DNA of 64,000 nucleotides from Unio delphinus (Eukaryota > Mollusca > Bivalvia > Unionida > Unionidae), in NCBI GenBank assembly GCA_029339505.1, contig JAQISU010000036.1, forward strand, positions 8,911,001-8,975,000. Direction: 5' to 3'. A model generated the notes under the pieces. That model had not been told where the DNA came from. It made no database searches and saw nothing but the letters and a program-made list of their open reading frames with translations. A program made the position numbers and the translations under genes. Each line of letters starts with the position of its first letter. Position 1 is the stretch's first letter. Of this stretch, positions 12,906-24,375 are shown one piece after another.

Positions 12906-13345
12906 CATACATACATACATACATACCAGGTAGGCACACACTCTTGCACACAATTACTGACAATAATGAAACATACAATATAAATATAGTTAACTATATA
13001 CTTAATTATATAGAGAATTCAAAAGAATAATTACTAATTGGAGATGTAAATATTCCTTAACTTGATTTTTTGACCTAATGTTTTACAATTAATATTATGT
13101 GAGTACCAACAAATGGAAAGTACGTTATTTAACTTAATGCTGTTCGTGTAATTTTTAAGTTATTTTCCCAGTACAAACTGCTTCTGAGATGGAACATTAG
13201 CTACATACGGCTCTAAAATATACAACTATATTGACATTTACTATATCAGTGATTACTGTCTTCTTTAAATGCCATTTGAAATGTTGTGATCATCATTGAC
13301 GGCAGCCATTTATCAAAGGGCATAAATGTACGCATATTATTACAT
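12209..13345. other. Non-coding AT-rich DNA with (ACAT)n
   Basis: No gene recognised. A (CATA)n microsatellite lies at about 12876-12926. The 22-mer TTCTGAGATGGAACATTAGC plus TA occurs at 12190-12211 and again at 13182-13203. The right part would be 3' UTR or flank of the macrodomain gene; I see no clear polyadenylation signal. Confidence 0.5.
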
Positions 13346-13506
13346 TTAAATCTTCAAATTGTTTAAAAGTTTCCATATATGATTAAGCACATCATCCTCT
13401 CTGCAAACGATGTGTAACTGTTTGAGTGATGTCCCTTCATTCAAAACAATGCGCAGGGCGTCCATTAATGCAGAGCAACACACATCCATGCCCATATACA
13501 CAGACT
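13346..13506 (-). CDS. Macrodomain gene, terminal exon (end of macrodomain 2)
   Basis: The acceptor TATTGCAG ends at 13507. The exon completes a split codon from the previous exon (phase 1) and encodes the last helix-strand-helix of a macrodomain: SVYMGMDVCCSALMDALRIV, then the strand LKQLHIVCRE and the helix DVLNHIWKLL. It ends with TAA at 13346-13348. The strand-acid-helix ending is the normal macrodomain C-terminus. There is no PARP catalytic domain after it in this reading, so this protein, or this isoform, would lack ADP-ribosyltransferase activity. Confidence 0.75.
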
Positions 13507-15036
13507 CTGCAATATAAAATTGTCTTTGATCGTCAAAGTAATAATTTAGTGTAAGTAGCGAAAAATTGATTCACGCCGTCTTTCCATCTACCTGCATACG
13601 TAATACATACAGACATTACATCATGCATACTTGTATACCTACCTACCAGCATTGACACATATTGGTACATACATTCGGAATGTTAGGCAGGCTAAGATAA
13701 CGACATCGTATCAGTTTCTAATGCATGCAATAGTTTGCTATATGTAACTCAAAATGTAGCACGAATAAAAATAGTTACTTTCATCTTGTATATTACATTA
13801 CTTTATAATGTATTTCTTAATTGAAGTGCACGCTACATGAATATAAAAAGTACAGGTATTGATCTTCCTACAAAGAGAGTCCACATGCTTGGTATTAAAA
13901 TGGGCGAACATCAGACACGTTGCATACTCTGAGGGAATATAGCGGTTGTAAAACGTTTTTATTGCATGACAGTTCGGGAAAACGTATCATATGACAGAAT
14001 TCAATTTCATAACTTGACGCTTGATACTGGTGGTTTCTATGACATTTTCAGTGATTCTATCCACCATTTCAGTGTTAATAGGTTCAACCAGTAATCATAA
14101 ATATATATTTGTTTGAACCTAAGATATTGCAAAGATGGGTATGCAACATTTTATTCCTCCGTTGGACATGGTTACATAAAAACCAAGTACTCGTAATGTT
14201 CATCATTGAACTGCGGTATTGATTCATTGTAAAGCAAAGCCAATACATCAGCAAATCTATTTCTAAAGGTATACAATTAATTGTAACACAAAATGTTTTC
14301 TAAGTTTCATCGAAATGAATGAAATCAAAGAGTCTCTAGATTCTAACGTAAGTGATTGCTACGTTGTCCATCTAGTCCAGCTTACAGAGAGCAACGCATG
14401 GCCTTATATGGATGCTACGAGTGTTGACTCCATTTCGACTAATCAGATATTACCTCAACGTTGCATGCTTATAATTAAGTTAAAACTGAGTGCATCGTAT
14501 CCAAAGTGGTGTGAATCGACTTACAATTTCTTACTAGGAATTTAGACATCTTAAAAATACCCGTTATCCTGATCTAGTGCAATTCTTTCTGACGAAAGTA
14601 AAGCTTGCACGATTCTTGCCTTCTCTGGCAATTATATTCGTAGAGGTCCAACACATAAAGTGTGTTCAATCTCGATTGAAATAAACGTTTTCCTTTGCAT
14701 TCAAATTAAACCTAAATGACTGGAAATAACCAAAGTAGATGCGACTACCATTACAAATGATCTCCAGTTAAAATGCATGTCTCGTATTCCATGTTTATCT
14801 GAGAAGTCAAGCATTGAAATCATTATAGTCCCTTTTTATTGATTATAACAGATATTATTTCATGTGTGTGTCCCATGTTAGTATGCACTGTGTGCAACAC
14901 ATATCATCCTGCAATGATAATATTTCGCGCATCATGTATATTCATCGTTTGTCTTCATTCTCATTTCATATTCGGTTTGGCCTATTAATTACGAAGCATC
15001 CTAATAAAATGGTTGCTGTCTACGTATATAGCTTAC

Positions 15037-15235
15037 CAACTCCAAGAACATTTAATGCTACCACAGTATTCCCCTGTTCTGATGCCAGTTGAAAAGCGTT
15101 TCTGTAACAGGCAATAAGCTTTTCTCTGTAATGATCCTCTCTACCCAAAGGCCATTTTTTCTTGCTTGGAATGATACAATGAAGAATAAGATGAGTGGAT
15201 AAGTCTCCAGCAATTGTTTCTGCAACTTGTCCTCC
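15037..15235 (-). CDS. Macrodomain gene, exon encoding the middle of macrodomain 2
   Basis: The acceptor CACATAG ends at 15236 and the donor GTAAGC begins at 15036. The 199 nt start in phase 0 and end in phase 1, matching both neighbours. It reads GGQVAETIAGDLSTHLILHC then a helix-rich segment and ends in TVVALNVLGV. This corresponds to the segment of a macrodomain from the glycine-rich AG/GQ loop through the strand preceding the phosphate-binding loop. In the family these loops hold ADP-ribose. The usual GTG of the last loop is not present here, so binding is uncertain. Confidence 0.75.
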
Positions 15236-15244
15236 CTATGTGAT

Positions 15245-15555
15245 AAAATATTGCAGACTCTAATTATTTAAGGATAACCCGTTAGCATTTATTGCAAACT
15301 GGAATTATTTAATGATAAATCGTTAGTATTTATTGCAAACTCTAATTATTTAAGGATAACCCGTTAGCATTCATTGCAAGCTCGTATTATTTAAATATAA
15401 TCCGTTAGCATTTATTGAAAACTGGAATAATTTAAGGATAACCCGTTAGCATTTATTGCAAACTCGAATTATTTAAGGAGAACACGCTAGGATTTATTGC
15501 AAACTCGAATTATCAAAGGAGAACCCGTTAGCATGTATTGCAGACTCCAATTATT
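15245..15555. repeat. About 41-43-bp tandem repeat beside a splice acceptor
   Basis: Seven to eight imperfect units of TTTAAGGATAACCCGTTAGC followed by ATTTATTGCAAACTC-type sequence. The array ends about ten bases from the acceptor of the exon at 15037-15235. It lies inside the intron. Confidence 0.8.
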
Positions 15556-16012
15556 AGCATTTTTGTTGTTTTGTTTGATGATGATATCAATGCTGCTCCT
15601 CTTGTTTCGGGTGTTTTTGTAACAACCATTACATCAGATGATTTGCAACTGCCACTTTTACAGCTGCAATAAAAATCCCATATCACAAATGTATATAGCA
15701 GCAGACGATATAGCTGAACAAAATATTTTACCTATGCATCAAAAGTACGTTATATCCAGAAACATAAAAGTATAATTTAAATCTCGCATGCATCGAAACG
15801 TACGTAATAACAATGAAATTAACAACATAAGTTAAATCTATAATTGAAAGCAAAAAAACAGCATAATTTAAATCCACAAAATATTTTTTTTTAAATATCA
15901 CACACTTCGATAACTTTGCCAAAACACAATTCATTGTCACAAACTACAAAATCTGAAAAGAACCATATTTCAGCAATGTACAATTCGTTTATTAAACAAA
16001 ATGAAAACACAC

Positions 16013-16440
16013 CTTATATTTTCTTGCCCGACGAAGATCCTGCAGCGTCTGTTTGTAGGCAGCTCGTGCTTGATATGCAATGTTTTCTTCGTCTTTTCCA
16101 ACTGGATTAAGGTCTTTATTAACAGAACACAATATACTTCCTTCTCTGAAGACACTAATATCTCCTTTGTATGCCTTCACCTGAAATCCTTCCCGAATAT
16201 TGTGTAATCGTATATCCAAATCAGTTTCTATTTCATTGCTGATTTGATCTACTGTATTGTTGTACCCACTGATAAAAGCGCGGTTGTAATATTCGGAAAT
16301 GGAAGTGAGATTGATCTCAGAAATGTCGACCAAGTATATTTGAAGATTTGTTATCTGCCTTAACCGGCTATACTCGTCTATTTTCAACAAAGCACATGCA
16401 TATACAAGAGCGCAGAGTCTTGCTGGAATACCGCAGTTTC
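16013..16440 (-). CDS. Macrodomain gene, exon joining macrodomain 1 to macrodomain 2
   Basis: The acceptor CATTTCAG ends at 16441. The donor GTGTGT starts at 16012. It begins with two bases that finish the glycine codon of the GTGN loop and continues NCGIPARLCALVYACALL, the last helix of macrodomain 1. A linker and the first half of macrodomain 2 (QVKAYKGDISVFREGSI onward, with the GDI motif) follow, ending in phase 0. Macrodomains bind or hydrolyse ADP-ribose on proteins; tandem copies are typical of PARP9/14/15-type antiviral proteins. PARP14-like is an inference from layout only. Confidence 0.78.
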
Positions 16441-17819
16441 CTGAAATGCCATGTAAAAAGGTTTAGTATCTAGAATGTAACAAAGAAGGATATTCATTTC
16501 TCTTGGAAGCATTGTTGTCTGGATTCTAAGAAGTAAGATGAAGAAATCATATATGCATATATTCGTGACATTTGCAGGGGTAGATGAGTATTATATAGCT
16601 ATCAAATTATGTTTCAAACCGATCATCTACAGTATGTGCAAAATTATGTCATGTAAATTGAATGTGGAATCAACACTAGTTCATGTTGAATCTACAAAAC
16701 TCTATAGATCAAGACTAAATACTAAATAATTTGTAAGGGAAACAGTGCCGTAACTCTCCACTTACGTGATAAGTAATCATTGCTATATGTCTCATAAGAG
16801 TTGAACAAATTACTGATTACATTTTCCTTCGTTGCAAATATGTTAATTTCAGACAAAGCTGTCAATATTCGTTTGATTATTAGCAATTAACGAAATCCCG
16901 ATTATGTCCACATACTTAAAATGGTCAATTCATGATCTGCATGTTTAGCCATTAAAAAGGGCAACACATCCAAAGCCGTTGCTAGAACCGAGACTACTAT
17001 ATCTTTCCTCTTCGTTTCCCTCTGAGGGGGTCTCAACGGGAACAACAACTCTAATAGCGAATGCAGTATATCCATCGTTATCAACGTGTACGGAGGAGGA
17101 AAACAATACTGTATTGTAACCCTTCCCTGGATGCCATACTCCACTCCGATTAAATGTATACACAAAAACGTAACCATAATTCAGTGTCCTTCAATTTTTT
17201 TTTCTAGAATTTTTCGTAGCTACTTCATATGTTTCAAGAACACTGAACTAGATGATGCGAACTTTCTTTCATAATATCCTTGTTGAAGAGCCGTAGCCTA
17301 CACCTAATATATCGTTGCATGACAAAAACAAAATGTTTCATATAAATTTCTTCAGCGATTTAGGAAGTCAGCTGGAATCTGATCATAATTATTGTTCCAT
17401 TTTAGTACCCACCGATGTAGTAAGCGTCTACCTTTAAAGCATTTCCAGTCTACTTTTGGTGGTGATACAATAGTCACATTTAGGTATTTTTCGTATGGGT
17501 TTAGAAGTAATTGTTTATTCTTTGAAAAATGAGTTTGTGGTGTGGTTGTTGGTCTGTTTCGGTGACAGTGCACAGTGAATAATAAACCCATGGAGATGAG
17601 TCAGAAGTGAACTATGTCTTATATTAATTATCGTTTTGTTTGCCGGTCATCTCTGAAAGTATTTGCGATTAACATATGAGTTGTATTGGTTGTCACACAG
17701 TAGAAAGTTCAGTACTGAGGAATAAATGTAGATAATATATAGTTCAATTCATTTTGTCCATCTATAGGTGGATTAATATAATCCAAATTTAACAGAAGCT
17801 TACATAGACTGTTGTACAA

Positions 17820-17820
17820 A

Positions 17821-17911
<91 letters not shown>
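17820..17911. repeat. (CA)n(TA)n microsatellite
   Basis: About ten CA followed by about 35 TA dinucleotides. The open frames across it on both strands are artefacts of the repeat. Confidence 0.95.
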
Positions 17912-17914
<3 letters not shown>

Positions 17915-18060
17915 AGACATGCGTGTACAGAAAAAGTAATCGCATTTTGTTTTTGACTCGAGCATCTCACAGCACACACTGTTTATGTCTAGCTTTATAC
18001 AAAATACTAAACTTTATTATATAGGACAAGGCAAATAAATAATCCTCACAAGGCCCAGTT

Positions 18061-18560
18061 AGGCTAACTAAGTAAAACTCACCAGATCCATAAGAATGTA
18101 AGGCTAATAAAATAAAACTTACCAGATCCATAAGAATGTAAGGCTAATAAAATGAAACTCGCCAGATCCATAAGAATGTAAGGCTAATAAAATGAAACTC
18201 ACCAGATCCATAAGAATGTAAGGCTAATAAAATGAAACTCACCAGATCCATAAGAATGTAAGGCTAATAAAATGAAACTCACCAGATCCATAAGAATGTA
18301 AGGCTAATAAAATGAAACTCACCAGATCCATAAGAATGTAAGGCTAATAAAATGAAACTCACCAGATCCATAAGAATGTAAGTCTAATAAAATAAAACTC
18401 ACCAGATCCATAAGACTGTAAGGCTAATAAAACAAAACTCACCAGATCCATAAGAATGCAAGGCTAATAAAATGAAACTCACCAGATCTATTAGAATGTA
18501 AGGCTAATAAAGCGAAACTCAACAGATACATACGAACGTAAGGCTAATAAAAAAAACTCA
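18061..18560 (-). repeat. 40-bp minisatellite made of repeated 5' splice sites
   Basis: On the minus strand the unit is CTGGTGAGTTTCATTTTATT followed by AGCCTTACATTCTTATGGAT, repeated every 40 bases about 12.5 times. The first unit is the real donor of the macrodomain exon (its CTG is the exon end, GTGAGT the intron start). Nine further units keep CTG|GTGAG and one keeps CTG|GTAAG (plus-strand 18118). One has CTG|GCGAG (18158). The unit next to the exon is mutated to CTGTTGAG (18518). Confidence 0.93.
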
Positions 18561-18561
18561 C

Positions 18562-18987
18562 CAGTCCCAATAGCGGCAAATGCAACGGATGTCAGAGATT
18601 TGTCGACGCATTGTTGAAGACAATCAAAGAGTGCTGACTGAAGTATATATAGGCACTCCATTTTTCCAGTACGGTTCTTATAATTTTTCCAAATTGGTGT
18701 CACAATGTGTATGATATGTGTTATTTCTCTCAATGCACCGCCAGTTGTAAACAAAACTGTTCCTGGTTCCTCTACACATCCTTCCGTTTGTCTCTGGAGA
18801 TCATCCCATACACTGCGGCCAGCAGCTTCGAATACAGCTTTGGCCAATCCAGCCGAGTGATCCAATTTTCTATTCACAGATATTACAATCGCTTGTACTT
18901 TGCATTCAGTTATTCTTTGACGGAGTGATTTGACGGATATGTTCGTGGTGGAGCTGAGCGGTATAGCTCCATGGTCCCATTCAGTAT
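18562..18987 (-). CDS. Macrodomain gene, exon encoding macrodomain 1
   Basis: The acceptor TATCAAG ends at 18988. The donor is ACTG followed by GTGAGT at 18561. The 426 nt start with two bases of a split codon and end in phase 1. The translation contains the macrodomain hallmarks ECKVQAIVISVNRKLDHSAG (the asparagine and glycine-rich loop), GLAKAVFEAAG, GTVLFTTGGAL, the strand-helix HIIHIVTPIW, and the final AIGTG loop, which is split by the intron. An intact, conserved reading frame and exact phase agreement with the next exon make a functional gene likely. The intron downstream begins with a minisatellite built from this exon's donor site. Upstream exons, including the start codon, were not identified with certainty. 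Confidence 0.85.
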
Positions 18988-20112
18988 CTTGATAAAAAGA
19001 AGAAGATGAAGAATAATAGATGACGAAATGAAGTAGAAGAAGAAGAATCTACATTAAAAGAACAAATTTAAACTATCTTCCAAACCATACTCAATTCACC
19101 TTCCAACCGATATAAAAATTTTAATAATTTGTCATTTAATCGTATACATACCTATATGTTCAGATTTGCATACATGTTGGTACAAGAAAAAAACCATTTT
19201 AAAATGAGAATAGAGTCCTACTAAGTAAATTCGATCTTAAATGTCTTAGTTAATTAGTTTTACCAACAGAATTCGATGACAAATTAATGAAATGTAAAGT
19301 TATGTGTTTATCTTTCAAACATTTCATTCTTAAAGATCCAAATCGCACATATTGTGTTGGAAATGTATAAACACATATATAACGTTTAAAGTTGAAATGT
19401 CAATTACCTTTTGAACTTATAACATATCAACAACCTATTTAGCTTTACATATATAACGTTATCCAGACATTATCCAGATGAAAGATATTACATTCCGTAC
19501 AGATGTTGGGTACTTGATGTATGCTAATAAATGATGTTGCTGGTCCTGGTGTAGGTTTTTGTTTTTTAAATTTCCTAATATGGAAAGGCTCATATAAAAT
19601 AAAAATACATAAGAATGCAGTTATGCTGCCTTATGAATTTAAGACATAGCGAAATTAAATGTTAACATACAAGGAGTTAAGACATAATTGTACTCTTTCT
19701 TTTTACAAATAAATACTTCGGGTGAAATTAGCGAAGTTGCAGAAACAATTTGTAGCAACACGTGTTCACGGTACGCTTCTCCATCATCAAAGAGCAAGAC
19801 AACACAACAAAAAGACAATGCCAGTAAATAATACATATAAACTGCGACTTTCATATGTGTACCATGTAGCACATACATAACTACTATATGAATAAAATTG
19901 CAAAATGAGAGAACCAAATGAGTACACAATCTATGAAAAGTGACTTCGTGTCATTTTATAGTCATCCTTTTTGTTGGTGAAAAAAAATGCCTATAACTTC
20001 TTACAATAATTTACTAATGAAGAATCAACCACCGTAGAGACACTAAATGTATGTATAATGCATTCCAACATAGGGTATCATCCCGCTCGATCAAATGGAT
20101 CTATCGATCGAC
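18988..20112. other. Upstream intron or flank, no supported gene
   Basis: AT-rich. A minus-strand frame at about 19690-19860 reads CVVLLFDDGEAYREHVLLQI and looks protein-like, but good splice borders are lacking. Nothing else recognised. Confidence 0.4.
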
Positions 20113-20310
20113 CGCTCTGATGGACTACGTGGTTAGAGCATCCGCATGGGATACGGTAGGTCGCGGATTCACGCTGAGGCCAAGTCATACCAACGACTTA
20201 AACAAAAAGCATTAGCAGCTGCATCGCTTGGCGCACAGCATTAAATGGTTTGTGTTAGGACCGGTCGGCCTGGTGTCAGGATAATGTGATGAGTGGGATA
20301 TTATGATACA
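20113..20310 (+). mobile_element. tRNA-derived SINE
   Basis: A tRNA-like head has an A-box region at about 20125-20140 (ACGTGGTTAGAGCATCCGC) and a B-box-like GTCGCGGATTCAC at 20160-20172. A body with CGCTTGGCGCACAGCATTAA and a GGCCTGGTGTCAGGATAATG end follows, a pattern common to invertebrate SINEs. Diverged, so old. Confidence 0.6.
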
Positions 20311-20410
20311 TGTTTCTAGGTGCAAATCCATTCTTGACATCACTATGAATTAAAACAATGCAGACATCGTAGTGATATGACTGAAAATGTTTTAAAGCTA
20401 TGTTTAAGAT

Positions 20411-20413
<3 letters not shown>

Positions 20414-20476
<63 letters not shown>
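20414..20476. repeat. (CT)n microsatellite
   Basis: About 31 CT dinucleotides. Confidence 0.95.
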
Positions 20477-20480
<4 letters not shown>

Positions 20481-20856
20481 AAGGTGTTCTTTCATTCGTG
20501 CTATATAGTGCTAAATATCTCGCATGCAATGTGATCACAAAGTGATCGTTATGCATACGTTCAAACAATTAAGGCATCTAAAGTTATTTCTTTCTTTTGG
20601 GGATAGTGGTGGTAGGTGCGAAATAGGCCGATATATTAAATAAACAGTTATTATCATTCATAATCTTTATGCATACGTTCAAACAATTAAGACATGTCAA
20701 GTTCTTTCTTTTTTGTGGGTGGGGTGGTAGGTGACAAAAAAATAAAATAAACAATTATTGTAGCTAATTAGGATTCACAGGTATACACACAGGTGTATAT
20801 TCAATGGGCAAGACACAAACCTAGATTAAAGGATTAATGCGGTGGAGAAAACGAAG
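20477..20856. other. Unrecognised sequence before the macrosatellite
   Basis: Contains a local duplication: TATGCATACGTTCAAACAAT at about 20550 recurs at about 20668, each followed by a TTCTTTCTTTT-type run. No gene seen. Confidence 0.5.
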
Positions 20857-20866
20857 CGCATCATTA

Positions 20867-21704
20867 CTTCCTGACCAGCGAAAGCTTCATACCAGACTCA
20901 CAATTTATCCTGTTGAGTGTCATTATGGTCTTGGAACAAAAATTAAAATAGTATATGACCAATCATCCCCTTCGGGTACATAAGGGGATCTCCATTGTAC
21001 CATAAATATCCTATTGTACCATGAGGATCCGATTTTATCATGAGGATCCCATTTTATCATGAGGATGCCATTTTAACATGAGAATCCTATTCCATCATGA
21101 GGATCCTATTTTAACATGAAAATCTCATTTTATCATGAGGATCCCATGTTATCATCAGGATCCCATTTTAACATATGTATCCCATTTTATCAAGAGGATC
21201 CCTGTGTATAAAGAGGATTCATTTTAACATGAACATCCCATTTTATCATCAGTATCCCATGTTATCGGCAGAATCCCATTGTATGGATGGTACGTCAGAA
21301 TAAATGTATTATATAAATATTTGAGTAGATCATTCTGGTTTGTTTGTTTCGAACTTTGCCTCTGCAATTAGGTTTTCAACGTATCCCTGGTAATAACAAA
21401 TGAAATATAACTTTATAGATCTATCTAGGAATGTTTCGTCGTCGGAGCAGAATCTGCGTATCCTCAGTACCTGTCTATATTGGATGGTCCTTCAGTGTTT
21501 TGAACGACAACTGGTTGTGGGGAGATACTGGTTTTAGTTGGCTGGTTTTGGGTCATGTCCATGTGTAGTTTCTTTTCTACCAGTATTTTTTGTATTCAGG
21601 AAAACGTGATATAAGTTGGGGACTTCAGCCGTGAATGGTATCGAAGGGAAGACGTTATTAGGCTTTGAGAGGACATCATCCAGGGTTTACATTTCATTTC
21701 AGTG

Positions 21705-21791
<87 letters not shown>

Positions 21792-22013
21792 TATTCAATG
21801 GAAAAATAACTTACCTGAATCAAATCTCAATACATCAGAGTCTCTCTGGTTATCTAACATAATAAATGTATTGCAAATATCATTCATATAAATAGCATAA
21901 CTACTTATTCCACTTTTATCAAATAGCATGACAATCGCTGGAATGAGCGTGATCCATTTCGATTTATAAGGTTCAATTTGCTAAACTAATGCTTCTTACA
22001 AAAATGAAACAAT

Positions 22014-22065
<52 letters not shown>
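20867..22065. repeat. Macrosatellite, partial first unit (second half only)
   Basis: Starts with CTGACCAGCGAAAGCTTCAT, the unit head, then jumps directly into the second half of the unit. That half consists of a 19-bp minisatellite (about 20995-21290), a conserved spacer, (TA)n at 21709-21789, the exon-like sequence A at 21815-21980, and (TA)n at 22017-22065. The LINE is absent here, consistent with the pre-LINE state of the repeat or with a deletion. Confidence 0.8.
21815..21980 (-). CDS. Exon-like sequence A, copy nearest the macrodomain gene (candidate upstream exon)
   Basis: On the minus strand an acceptor TTTAG ends at 21981, and 166 nt of open frame read [20 protein letters not shown], then [20 protein letters not shown], ending RFDS plus one base at a donor GTAAGT (21814). 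The donor leaves phase 1. The macrodomain-1 exon at 18987 starts with two bases, so splicing would join in frame through a GAT codon. The other array copies begin CAAATG, but here that ATG is ATT, so it is probably an internal exon. The protein segment is not a family I recognise. Membership of the macrodomain gene is inference. Confidence 0.55.
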
Positions 22066-22067
<2 letters not shown>

Positions 22068-22195
22068 CATTGCATCTTGACGAGCGAAAGCTTCATACCA
22101 GACCCACAATTTATAAACAAATATATGAAACCGCGAAGAAGAACGTCATAAATATAGTCCATTTAGCCAAGCTATCACACTAGAGTTATAATACC

Positions 22196-23751
22196 ATGGA
22201 GACTTCCAGCTGCAAACAGCTCTTCCAGATAACTAACAAACTAATGTCAAGGAACAAATGTACACCACTTCCATTTACTATCTCTCCAGTAGACCTTCCG
22301 GACCTATTTGCAAATTTCTTCCGTGCAAAAGTACAAACCATTAGCGATACACTTGACAACACAATTCTAATTGACTTGTCGTCACCATACAGTTACGATA
22401 CAGTATTTCCTCGACCACTATTAGGAGCATTTGAAGCTGTCTCTATGGATTTAGTACAGAACATCGTTGTGAAGAGTGCACCAAAGTCATGTGAACTTGA
22501 TCCAATTCTAATATCACAGCTGCTTCAGTGCTTAGACCCAATCTTGCCATCACTAATTGATGGTATCAATATCTCTCTCTCATCCTGGAAATTCCCATTA
22601 TTTGTCAAAATTGCCATCGTAAAGCCTATGCTGAGAAAACCAACACTTGACCATAACGATTTAAAGAACTACCGCCCAGTTTCTAATCTCCCGTTTATAT
22701 CAAAAGTCTTATAAAAAGATGTTCTAACCCATCTTGTTTGAATCCAAACGGTCTTAATAGCAATGTAAAGTCTGCATATCGCCCTTGTCAAGGTACTGAA
22801 ACTACTCTTCTGAAGTATTTAATGACATTCTCTATGCTTTGGATTGCGGTATGATTACCGACTACCACTCCTTGATTTGTCTGCAGCATTTGACACAATA
22901 GACAATGTTATATTCTTCACAGTCTTCATCATGTATTTTGCATTCACAGTACAGCCTTACAGGACACAACTTGTATCAGCAAATGGAATACAATCCAAAC
23001 CATTGCACCAACATTTCACGAACATATGCAAGGCTTCGTATCCTGAGCTGAGACGCATCTGCTCCATTGCAAATATCTTTTTAGTCGATGCCACAAAAGC
23101 ACTTGTGTTTTCATGAGTACTTTCAAGACTGGACTATTGTAACCAAATTCTGTAATGTTCGTCTCAGTCTATACTCCAGATACTTCATAAGGTTCAGAAC
23201 ACAGCTTCTCGGATCATGTTTAGAGTACCACGATCAGAGCACACATCCCAACTGTTCTGTACACTACACTTGCTATACATTCGATCCAGAATCAAACACA
23301 AAAGTTGTTCTCTGTGCTACGTTTCACTGATGGACTGCAGTCCAGCATACCTATCCGGCCTTACCCATGTGTATACACCAACAAGATACGTATGCCCCTC
23401 TTCTCACAATCGTTTACTCATTATTCCTACTATGACAACGAAGTCAGATGGACAACGTTATTTGCATACCAGGGCCCAGCAACGTGAAATGAATTGCCCA
23501 TTGAAATTAGAAACAAAAACACATTGATCTCTTTCAAGCGTGCTCTTAAAACGCACCTTTCTCGAATACAAGAACAACCTTAATGACCAAAAAATGTTTC
23601 CTACCTTAAATATTTTCAGCCATTGTTGTGTTTTCCAATTTTATGGTGTTTGTTTTTGTTTCTTGTATTCATATCATATTAAATGTTGTAAAGTACTTAG
23701 AGCTTGTAATGATTAGGCACTATACAAAGTCCTCATTATTATTATTATTTA

Positions 23752-23812
<61 letters not shown>
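22196..23812 (+). pseudogene. L2/CR1-like LINE ORF2 fragment, unit 1
   Basis: In several frames the segment reads [12 protein letters not shown] and LFANFFRAKVQTI (inter-domain region), then RT motifs LKNYRPVSNLPFISKVL and LLDLSAAFDTID with the first catalytic aspartate. It then skips the YADD core and continues with the C-terminal part SPAYLSGLTHVYTP and FAYQGPATWNELP across frames. The 3' end GTACTTAGAGC...GGCACTATACAAAGTCC runs into (ATT)n, as in L2-type LINEs. It is 5'-truncated, internally deleted and frameshifted, so it cannot encode an active enzyme. Confidence 0.85.
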
Positions 23813-24044
23813 GTACCATATAAATTAATGTATGTGATAGTGTGTAGAACTTAGAATATGTGCACTGATAGCGTTGCTATAGAAATTACAAAGATGGCCT
23901 TCGGATATCTCGGTTATTCAATCGTAAATGACCCTATGGCATTAGTGATCTGAATAAATCTTTATTTATATCCTGTTGATTGTCACTATGCCATGGGAAC
24001 AATAATTAACATAGTCTCTGTCCAATCATCCCCATCGAGTACAT

Positions 24045-24375
24045 AAGGGGATCTCCATTGTACCATAAATGTCCCATATTACCATGAGGATTCCATTTTA
24101 TCATGAGAATCCCATTTTATCACGCAGATGTCATATTATCATCAACATCCCATTTTATCATAAGTATCCCATTTTAGCATGAGAATTCCATTTGATCATG
24201 AGGATCCCATTTTAACAAGAGAATCCCATTTTATCATGAGGATCATAAAGATTCCATTTTATCATCAGTATCCCATTGTATCAAGAGGGTCCCAGTTTAT
24301 CAAGAGGATCCAATTTTATCATAAAGATCCCATATGATCAAGAGGATCCATTTTATCATGAGTATCCCATTTCTG
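24045..24375. repeat. 19-bp minisatellite block (type example)
   Basis: Imperfect units of GAGGATCCCATTTTATCAT every 19 bases, about 17 copies, with GAGAATCCC and GAGTATCCC variants. Two such blocks occur in each macrosatellite unit, one before each exon-like sequence. Confidence 0.85.

Larger units (their letters stand above)
13507..18561 (-). other. Introns of the macrodomain gene
   Basis: Three introns (13507-15036, 15236-16012, 16441-18561) hold no convincing gene. The last holds a (CA)n(TA)n microsatellite and the donor-derived minisatellite. It also holds short frames at 16902-17177 and 17352-17591 (minus) that look protein-like but lack consistent phase with the flanking exons. Confidence 0.6.

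Noticed and set aside
16902..17177. Protein-like minus-strand frames (AFAIRVVVPVETPSEG and IVVSVLATALDVLPF)
   Set aside because: Two overlapping frames, no good splice borders, and the flanking macrodomain exons already join in phase without them. Could be a dead exon.
17352..17591. Minus-strand frame ending WVLKWNNNYDQIPADFLNR
   Set aside because: No recognised family, lies in the same intron, borders not convincing.
17709..18024. Open frames of alternating Tyr-Ile in (TA)n tracts here and in the array
   Set aside because: Dinucleotide repeats without stops give such frames on both strands; they are not proteins.
19690..19860. Minus-strand frame CVVLLFDDGEAYREHVLLQI, faintly like exon-like A ([19 protein letters not shown])
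   Set aside because: The similarity is only a few residues and splice sites are poor, so it is not listed as an exon.
20100..20175. A functional tRNA gene
   Set aside because: The tRNA-like part is the degenerate head of a SINE with a long non-tRNA body and mismatched B box.
20990..21290. 19-bp minisatellite as a CRISPR array
   Set aside because: Units are contiguous, with no unique spacers, in eukaryotic DNA.
22196..22714. LINE frame starting [10 protein letters not shown] as a complete gene
   Set aside because: The ATG is internal to ORF2; the segment lacks endonuclease and YADD core and is followed by stops.
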